DNA from: Bacillota bacterium
GTDB taxonomy: Bacteria; Bacillota; DTU065
Assembly (NCBI GenBank): GCA_012842235.1
Contig: DUTE01000387.1
Location: 1-13,060 of the forward strand
Length of the DNA stretch: 13,060 nucleotides
Direction of reading: 5' to 3'
The notes beneath the pieces were generated by a model that worked only from the letters and a program-made list of their open reading frames with translations, did not search any database and had not been told where the DNA came from. Below, piece by piece: positions 9,337-13,060 of this stretch. Numbering within the stretch: position 1 is the first letter of the stretch; every line of letters begins with the position of its first letter. Made by a program: the position numbers and the translations under genes.

Positions 9337-10685
9337 GATTGAATTTTATCAGAAATTTTTCTGATGTTTTCTTCTAATTCAGCATCTTGTTTCAGAGATT
9401 CACTTATTTTGTCACATGCATGAATAACGGTAGTATGATCTCGTCCTCCAAATTCTTCACCAATTTTTGGGAGAGACAGATCTGTTAACTCTCTCGAGAG
9501 ATACATTGCAATCTGTCTCGGAAACGCTATTGATCTTGTTCTCTTTCTGGATTTCATATCAGAAACATTAAGATTATAGTGTTCAGCTACCACTTTTTGG
9601 ATGAGTTCAACAGATATCTGTCGATTTTGAACAGGTAAAATATCTTTGAGTGCTTCAGCTGCAAGTTCAACATCAATTGGTCGATTGTGTAAGGATGAGT
9701 AAGCAGTGATTCTAATAAGAGCTCCTTCTAATTCTCGTATGTTAGAGCGGATTTGTTTTGCTATAAAAAGCAAAACATCTCCTGGAACTTCTATGTCTTC
9801 TGAACTAGCTTTTTTCTTAAGAATAGCTATTCGTGTTTCTAAGTCTGGAGGCTGAATATCGGTTGTTAATCCCCATTCGAATCGAGAACGCAATCGATCT
9901 TCAAGAGTGGCGATTTCTTTTGGTAGTCTATCACTACATATAACAATTTGCTTATTTGCTTCGTATAGAGCATTAAATGTATGGAAAAACTCCTCTTGGG
10001 TTCCTTCCTTACCTGTCAAAAATTGAATGTCGTCTACTAAAAGCAGATCAACAGTACGATATTTGTTGCGAAAATGTTCCATTTTGTTGTGTCTAATGGA
10101 ATTAATCATATCGTTAGTGAATTTCTCTGCGGAAACGTACATTATCTTCATTTCTGGATGGTTTTCGATAACAAAGTGGCCAATAGCTTGCATTAGATGT
10201 GTTTTACCTAAACCAACACCACCATACATAAAAAGAGGATTGTAGGCATGAGCAGGTGCTTCTGCAACAGCAAAACATGCCGCATGTGCAAAGGAGTTAC
10301 TTTTGCCTACAACAAACGAATCAAAAGTATATCTAGGGTTAAGTCCATGATCGATTGGTTCAGACTCTTTTTGGGAAACTTCAACTTGCGTATTTTGTCT
10401 CTCTTGGGCAGAGTCTTTTTCAAAAGTATCATTATAGATAAAGACAGGAATGATATCTTGCCCCGTAAGATTAAATAAAATGTTCTTTATTAAATCTCCG
10501 TATTGGTCATCGATCCATTCGCAGGCAAAATCACTAGTGGTTTTGATGTAAAGGTAGTTGTCTTTAAATCGAACTGCTTCAGTGGGTTTAAACCACATTG
10601 CATATGAACTTTTCCCTACACCTGCCTCACTACCTACAAGCTCTAGGACATGATCCCAAAGTTTTTTTAAATCATCGGCATTCAT
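9330..10685 (-). CDS. dnaA: Chromosomal replication initiator protein DnaA
   Basis: AAA+ initiator that binds DnaA boxes and melts the origin; 451 residues. Domain I (about 1-85) is the helicase-loading and self-association domain, and a short polar linker (about 86-115, rich in Q, E and S) is domain II. Domain III begins near NPRYTFDSFVVG and shows Walker A GGVGLGKT (155-162), Walker B LLLVDD (214-219), sensor 1 around VICSD (248-252), the arginine-finger region RLRSRFEWGL (264-273) and sensor 2 SNIRELEGAL (314-323). Domain IV has the DNA-binding signature GGRDHTTVIHA (413-423). ATG 10685 has a full AGGAGG (10695-10700 on plus as CCTCCT) 9 bases upstream. DnaA-box clusters lie on both sides, and a box overlaps the likely transcription start, so autoregulation is expected. 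Confidence 0.99.
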   Translation of the reverse strand: MNADDLKKLWDHVLELVGSEAGVGKSSYAMWFKPTEAVRFKDNYLYIKTTSDFACEWIDDQYGDLIKNILFNLTGQDIIPVFIYNDTFEKDSAQERQNTQVEVSQKESEPIDHGLNPRYTFDSFVVGKSNSFAHAACFAVAEAPAHAYNPLFMYGGVGLGKTHLMQAIGHFVIENHPEMKIMYVSAEKFTNDMINSIRHNKMEHFRNKYRTVDLLLVDDIQFLTGKEGTQEEFFHTFNALYEANKQIVICSDRLPKEIATLEDRLRSRFEWGLTTDIQPPDLETRIAILKKKASSEDIEVPGDVLLFIAKQIRSNIRELEGALIRITAYSSLHNRPIDVELAAEALKDILPVQNRQISVELIQKVVAEHYNLNVSDMKSRKRTRSIAFPRQIAMYLSRELTDLSLPKIGEEFGGRDHTTVIHACDKISESLKQDAELEENIRKISDKIQSI

Positions 10686-10873
10686 CTTACTTAGCCTCCT
10701 GTGTATTCAATGAGCTTGGTTTATTTTATTCTGAATTTTAAAAGATCAAAAAAATCCTGCGAAAACCATAAAATGCAGGGAAAAAACAATAGGCTGTGTA
10801 TGCCTTTGTTAATTAGTGTGGATATTTAAACCTCAGAGTGTAGTTTAAATAGTTATCCACAACTAGGATAAGT

Positions 10874-10978
10874 TCCTGCTAAAAGGGGGAAGAAAAAGAG
10901 ATATCCAAAGGGTAATCAACAAGTTATCCACAGATAATAAAATGTGGGTATATCTGTGGAAACCCCTATCTAGCAGGA
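10874..10978. repeat. Nested inverted repeats within the upstream DnaA-box cluster
   Basis: Three inverted repeats share nearly the same centre. The outer arms are TCCTGCTA (10874-10881) and TAGCAGGA (10971-10978). The middle arms are AGGGG (10884-10888) and CCCCT (10963-10967). The inner arms are TCCACAGATA (10927-10936) and TATCTGTGGA (10951-10960). All are perfect matches; the middle arms are offset from the outer ones by 2 and 3 bases. The inner arms coincide with a DnaA box and with the putative dnaA promoter hexamers. Function unknown. Confidence 0.6.
10934..10962 (-). promoter_or_regulatory. Putative sigma-A-type promoter of dnaA
   Basis: On the minus strand TTTCCA (10962-10957, 4 of 6 to TTGACA) and TATTAT (10939-10934, 5 of 6 to TATAAT) are 17 bases apart. 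The expected start, about 6-7 bases further, falls at 10927-10928, inside the perfect DnaA box 10924-10932, so bound DnaA would block it. This would leave a leader of about 240 bases before dnaA. It is the best of several weak candidates and is not certain. Confidence 0.35.
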
Positions 10979-11141
10979 GAAATACGAAAAAACAAGCGAA
11001 CACTTGGTTGTTCCTGTGGAAAAAGCTGTGGATAAATGTGAGTATAGCCAAGTTAGAAGGGTATCCACAGTTTTATACACGGGCTGTGGATAACTTTAAT
11101 ATAAGGACTAGGCCTATGTACCTAGCGAGAAATGGGGATAG

Positions 11142-11578
11142 TTAAAAATATAACAAAATTCGAAATTCGTACTAGAACTGTGCTTGATAGGCAATTTTAA
11201 AAAAGCCCTATAAAATAAAGTACAAATTTATGTTTACAGAAAAAAATGACCTCGCGATCAGGATATCTGAATAAGCGTGGTCTCGGAGCTAGATATTATT
11301 TATTTGGCAGAGCTAATTAACCTTACACTTATTTTAAAAGAGACTACATCTATTGTAATTGAAAGAGCAGCTTTTTTCAATAGTAGCTAGTTTTAAATGG
11401 TATGTGTTTTAAACTACATATTATATATACGTCTAAATCAATGGTCTGAATAAGTAGATTTCTTTGATTCTAAGTAGAAAAAATTTGCTGATTATTATAA
11501 TAAAGGATAGAAAAAGGTGCGTTTTACGTTTCGGGTTTAACAATTTATCTTCAAAACTTTCCTCAAAGTTTCAATTTC
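11142..11578. other. Unexplained AT-rich spacer between the origin boxes and the rpmH promoter
   Basis: About 440 bases with no convincing ORF, DnaA box, tRNA or recognised RNA family. Small local structures are visible. ATTGAAA and TTTCAAT arms flank a GAGCAGCTTT-like loop near 11357-11380. A near-palindrome, TATGTGTTTTAAACTACATA, lies at 11401-11420. TTGATA (11184-11189) and TATAAA (11209-11214) could be a plus-strand promoter, but their 19-base spacing is long. None is strong enough to name a function. Confidence 0.5.
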
Positions 11579-11608
11579 TTGACAGGTGTTTAGTTCATGC
11601 TCTATAAT
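11579..11608 (+). promoter_or_regulatory. Strong sigma-A-type promoter of the rpmH-rnpA cluster
   Basis: A perfect -35 TTGACA (11579-11584) and a perfect -10 TATAAT (11603-11608) are separated by 18 bases. Transcription should begin near 11614-11616, about 70 bases before rpmH. A consensus promoter fits the high demand for a ribosomal protein. A/T-rich runs just upstream could act as an UP element. Confidence 0.88.
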
Positions 11609-11683
11609 TGATCGAGAATGCCTGTTAGATTGGAGAACTGGTGTTATAAACTAGCAATGCGGCAAAAGGAGGTTAGCCAGGTT

Positions 11684-11818
11684 ATGAAAAGAACATACCA
11701 ACCAAAGGTTAGGCGTCGCAAAAGAAAGCATGGTTTCCTGGCGAGAATGCGCACTCCAGGCGGAAGAAATGTAATACGCAACCGCCGTAAAAAGGGTCGC
11801 AAGAGACTCAGCGCTTAA
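11684..11818 (+). CDS. rpmH: 50S ribosomal protein L34
   Basis: A 44-residue, very basic protein of the large ribosomal subunit that begins [20 protein letters not shown] and ends [10 protein letters not shown], the standard L34 sequence and length. The frame is open 66 bases further up to an ATG at 11618, but that lies only a few bases after the predicted transcription start, and a clear AAAAGGAGG (11664-11672) precedes ATG 11684 with an 11-base spacer, so the short form is chosen. It is the first gene of the block transcribed rightward from the origin and is served by the consensus promoter at 11579-11608. Confidence 0.98.
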   Translation: MKRTYQPKVRRRKRKHGFLARMRTPGGRNVIRNRRKKGRKRLSA

Positions 11819-11824
11819 AAAAAG

Positions 11825-11863
11825 CGATAGGGGCGGAGCCATTAAGGCTCCGCTACTGCTATC
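11825..11863. other. Hairpin between rpmH and rnpA
   Basis: A perfect 8-bp stem, GCGGAGCC (11833-11840) and GGCTCCGC (11846-11853), has an ATTAA loop and is extended by outer arms GATAG (11825-11829) and CTATC (11859-11863) across an internal loop. On the plus strand no T-run follows, so it is not a standard terminator of rpmH; it may stabilise or process the rpmH end or dampen read-through into rnpA. On the minus strand the extended stem is followed by GCTTTTTTT, which resembles an intrinsic terminator for antisense transcription. Confidence 0.6.
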
Positions 11864-11901
11864 TAGCGTGAGAGGTTCGGCAGAAATGGAGTGACAACAC
11901 T

Positions 11902-12258
11902 GTGGAAAGACTTAAAAGTAACAGTGACTTTGGAAAAGTGTATAAAAAAGGTAGGTATACAGCTGATGCATTAGTTGTTGTTCACTATCTGCCAAATGAT
12001 TTACAATATAGTAGGATAGGTTTTTCGGTTAGTAAAAAAGTAGGTAATAGTGTTACGCGCAATTTAGTTAAAAGAAGACTAAGAGAAATTCTTAGACAAC
12101 TTTACCCCCGTATATATTCAGGATATGATATTGTTATAAGTGCAAGAATGGGTGCAGAAAAGGCGTCTTATGCTAGCTTAACTAAGAGCACAAGACAAGC
12201 TTTGCTCCGTTCGTCGTTATTTAAAAAAGAGGATAGGGGAAAAAAGAGAGGAAATTAA
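11902..12258 (+). CDS. rnpA: Ribonuclease P protein component
   Basis: The protein cofactor of RNase P, which assists the catalytic RNA in trimming 5' ends of precursor tRNAs; 118 residues. Seen: N-terminal ERLKSNSDFGKVYKKG, the strand region SRIGFSVSKKVGNSV, and the conserved RNR-type basic helix RNLVKRRLREILR (53-65), then GYDIVISAR and a basic lysine/arginine-rich end. The start is GTG 11902: no ATG lies in frame upstream, the family sequence begins here, and TGGAGTG ends about 8 bases earlier. It lies 83 bases after rpmH across the hairpin at 11825-11863. RNase P RNA itself (rnpB) is not in this window. Confidence 0.95.
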   Translation: MERLKSNSDFGKVYKKGRYTADALVVVHYLPNDLQYSRIGFSVSKKVGNSVTRNLVKRRLREILRQLYPRIYSGYDIVISARMGAEKASYASLTKSTRQALLRSSLFKKEDRGKKRGN

Positions 12259-12277
12259 AACTGGAGTCTGATTTAGT

Positions 12278-12487
12278 ATGAAAAAACTGCTTTTGTGGTT
12301 GATTAAAGGCTACCGGTTATATATATCACCTATGTTTCCTGGGAAGTGTAGATTTTATCCCACTTGTTCTGCTTATGCCCAAGAGGCAATTGAGCAATAT
12401 GGAGCTAGAAAAGGTTTTTATATGGCCTTAAAAAGAGTTTTAAAATGTAATCCTTTTCATCCCGGAGGTTATGATCCGGTGAAATAA
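12278..12487 (+). CDS. yidD: Membrane protein insertion efficiency factor YidD
   Basis: A 69-residue small protein with the full YidD signature: N-terminal amphipathic/hydrophobic [15 protein letters not shown], then [11 protein letters not shown] (24-34), and a C-terminal [12 protein letters not shown] with C57. Three conserved cysteines (C24, C30, C57) are present. YidD is a peripheral inner-membrane protein that assists YidC-dependent insertion, and it lies between rnpA and yidC in most bacteria, as here. ATG 12278 is 19 bases after the rnpA stop, with GGAG about 11 bases before it. Confidence 0.96.
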   Translation: MKKLLLWLIKGYRLYISPMFPGKCRFYPTCSAYAQEAIEQYGARKGFYMALKRVLKCNPFHPGGYDPVK

Positions 12488-12508
12488 CGGAGGTAGGGGA
12501 GTTTACAA

Positions 12509-13060
12509 TTGATAAGTAATTGGTTTTCAAGTTTGTTACAATTCTTTTTTAATCTGACAAATAACTATGGACTGGCAATTATACTTCTGACTTTGACTTA
12601 TCGCTTAGTTTTATTGCCACTTACTTGGACTCAGAGAAAATCTATGGTCAAGATGAAAGAAGTTGCTCCACTTCAAAAAGAGATTCAAGAAAAATACAAA
12701 GATAATCCTCAGGAAGCAAATAAAAGAATTATGGAACTTTACAAAAAGCACAATGTCAGCCCCTTTGGAGGCTGTTTGCTAGCTTTATTACAGCTGCCAA
12801 TCGGTATTATTCTTTTTAGTGTTTTGCGTAAAGTTGATTACGCGGGATACGCATTTTTGTGGATAAAGGACTTGACTAGGCCAGATCCTATCTTGGCTAT
12901 TATTTCAGGCGGTATTTCCTACCTCCAGATGTCTATGGAAACAACTGAAAGCAATAAAACATCTGCAATTACATTCCCGCTATTTATAACTATGATGGGT
13001 ATGACTCTTGCTTCAGGTCTCTCTTTATACATTGTATCAACTTATCTTCTTTCCTACGTG
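12509..13060 (+). CDS. yidC: Membrane protein insertase YidC/Oxa1 (partial, 3' end outside the window)
   Basis: The first 184 codons are in the window and the frame is open to the last base. The insertase places membrane proteins alone or with SecYEG. Visible: TM1 about 18-38 with the conserved hydrophilic-groove arginine R32 in LTYRLVLLPLT, the cytoplasmic helical hairpin (about 41-82, MKEVAPLQKEIQEKYKDN), the turn HNVSPFGGCL (81-90) leading into TM2, and further hydrophobic segments at about 126-140 and 154-184. There is no signal peptide or lipobox cysteine before TM1, unlike B. subtilis SpoIIIJ. The start is TTG 12509, with GGGGAG (12497-12502 region) about 7 bases upstream and a second GGAGG at 12489-12493. 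It starts 21 bases after yidD and is probably cotranscribed with it. Confidence 0.94.
   Translation, partial: MISNWFSSLLQFFFNLTNNYGLAIILLTLTYRLVLLPLTWTQRKSMVKMKEVAPLQKEIQEKYKDNPQEANKRIMELYKKHNVSPFGGCLLALLQLPIGIILFSVLRKVDYAGYAFLWIKDLTRPDPILAIISGGISYLQMSMETTESNKTSAITFPLFITMMGMTLASGLSLYIVSTYLLSYV

Larger units (their letters stand above)
10817..11141. other. oriC: Upstream DnaA-box cluster (second half of the bipartite origin)
   Basis: Four perfect 9-mers: TTATCCACA at 10853-10861 and 10924-10932, and its complement TGTGGATAA at 11027-11035 and 11085-11093. The two near dnaA point one way and the two near rpmH the other. One-mismatch sites are TGTGGATAT 10817-10825, TGTGGAAAA 11015-11023 and GTATCCACA 11061-11069. 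Weaker two-mismatch sites occur at 10901-10909, 10913-10921, 10943-10951, 10955-10963 and 11133-11141. In B. subtilis the corresponding region upstream of dnaA works together with the dnaA-dnaN spacer and also represses dnaA. Both roles are inferred here. Confidence 0.88.
10686..11683. other. One-kilobase non-coding origin region between dnaA and rpmH
   Basis: No convincing gene on either strand; the short open frames across 10863-11145 merely read through the DnaA boxes. Contents, from dnaA: the dnaA Shine-Dalgarno and probable long leader (10686-10926), a putative dnaA promoter on minus (10934-10962), the DnaA-box cluster (10817-11141), a roughly 440-base AT-rich stretch (11142-11578) in which I recognise nothing firm, and the rpmH promoter and leader (11579-11683). 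The change of gene direction here, minus to the left and plus to the right, is what is expected at an origin with both arms transcribed codirectionally. Confidence 0.85.

Noticed and set aside
10748..10779. CCTGC/GCAGG hairpin followed on the minus strand by A and seven T in the dnaA leader, as an attenuator
   Set aside because: The stem is only 5 bp with a 14-base loop without inner pairing, too weak to call a terminator; kept only as a remote possibility.
10863..11145. Short open frames on both strands (62 aa minus, 67 aa plus) in the upstream origin region
   Set aside because: They read through DnaA boxes and inverted repeats, lack Shine-Dalgarno sites and resemble no family; the minus frame is Phe/Leu-rich low-complexity sequence expected from AT-rich DNA.
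11618..11683. N-terminal extension of L34 by 22 residues from ATG 11618
   Set aside because: L34 is 44-47 residues in nearly all bacteria, the ATG lies only a few bases from the predicted transcription start without an SD, and AGGAGG precedes the internal ATG 11684.
11651..11842. Minus-strand open frame of 63 residues across rpmH
   Set aside because: It is a shadow of the highly conserved rpmH frame, without an SD or family resemblance.

Overview
This window spans the chromosomal replication origin of a low-GC bacterium of the Bacillota (Firmicutes). By eye GC is in the mid-30s percent. The gene order dnaA-dnaN-yaaA(S4)-recF-remB-gyrB-gyrA on one side of the origin and rpmH-rnpA-yidD-yidC on the other is the classical Firmicutes origin layout. 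The remB (DUF370) gene between recF and gyrB, the short GyrB without the proteobacterial insertion, and a YidC with a short N-terminus and no lipobox also fit. A Clostridia-like lineage is likely, but I cannot fix the genus from the sequence alone.

Layout. 1-201 is the 3' end of an unidentified gene with a beta-sandwich-like C-terminus. 202-597 is non-coding and holds a rho-independent terminator. 598-1752 (+) is a GT4 glycosyltransferase. It converges on gyrA across a perfect 30-nt palindrome that should terminate transcription in both directions. 1809-10685 (-) is the replication and topology block, transcribed away from the origin as dnaA, dnaN, yaaA, recF, remB, gyrB, gyrA. 10686-11683 is about 1 kb without a gene: the upstream DnaA-box cluster with four consensus boxes, then about 440 nt I cannot explain, then a strong sigma-A-type promoter for rpmH. 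From 11684 (+) run rpmH, rnpA, yidD and the first 184 codons of yidC, which leaves the window.

How it works together. The origin looks bipartite, as in Bacillus subtilis, with DnaA-box clusters on both sides of dnaA. The dnaA-dnaN spacer carries what looks like the unwinding module: two abutting DnaA-box-like sites, a 4-bp GTCC step, six near-perfect DnaA-trio repeats (TAGTAGTAGTACTAGTAG) and an AT-rich palindromic tract. DnaA starts replication there, DnaN is the sliding clamp, RecF repairs gaps, and GyrA/GyrB remove supercoils. In the rightward block L34, RNase P protein, YidD and YidC serve ribosome assembly, tRNA processing and membrane protein insertion.

No undescribed defence, mobile or biosynthetic system is visible. 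The points most worth a second look are the origin architecture, a putative 12-codon leader ORF with a strong Shine-Dalgarno in front of an SD-less gyrB, nested inverted repeats over a putative dnaA promoter, and the unexplained spacer upstream of rpmH.
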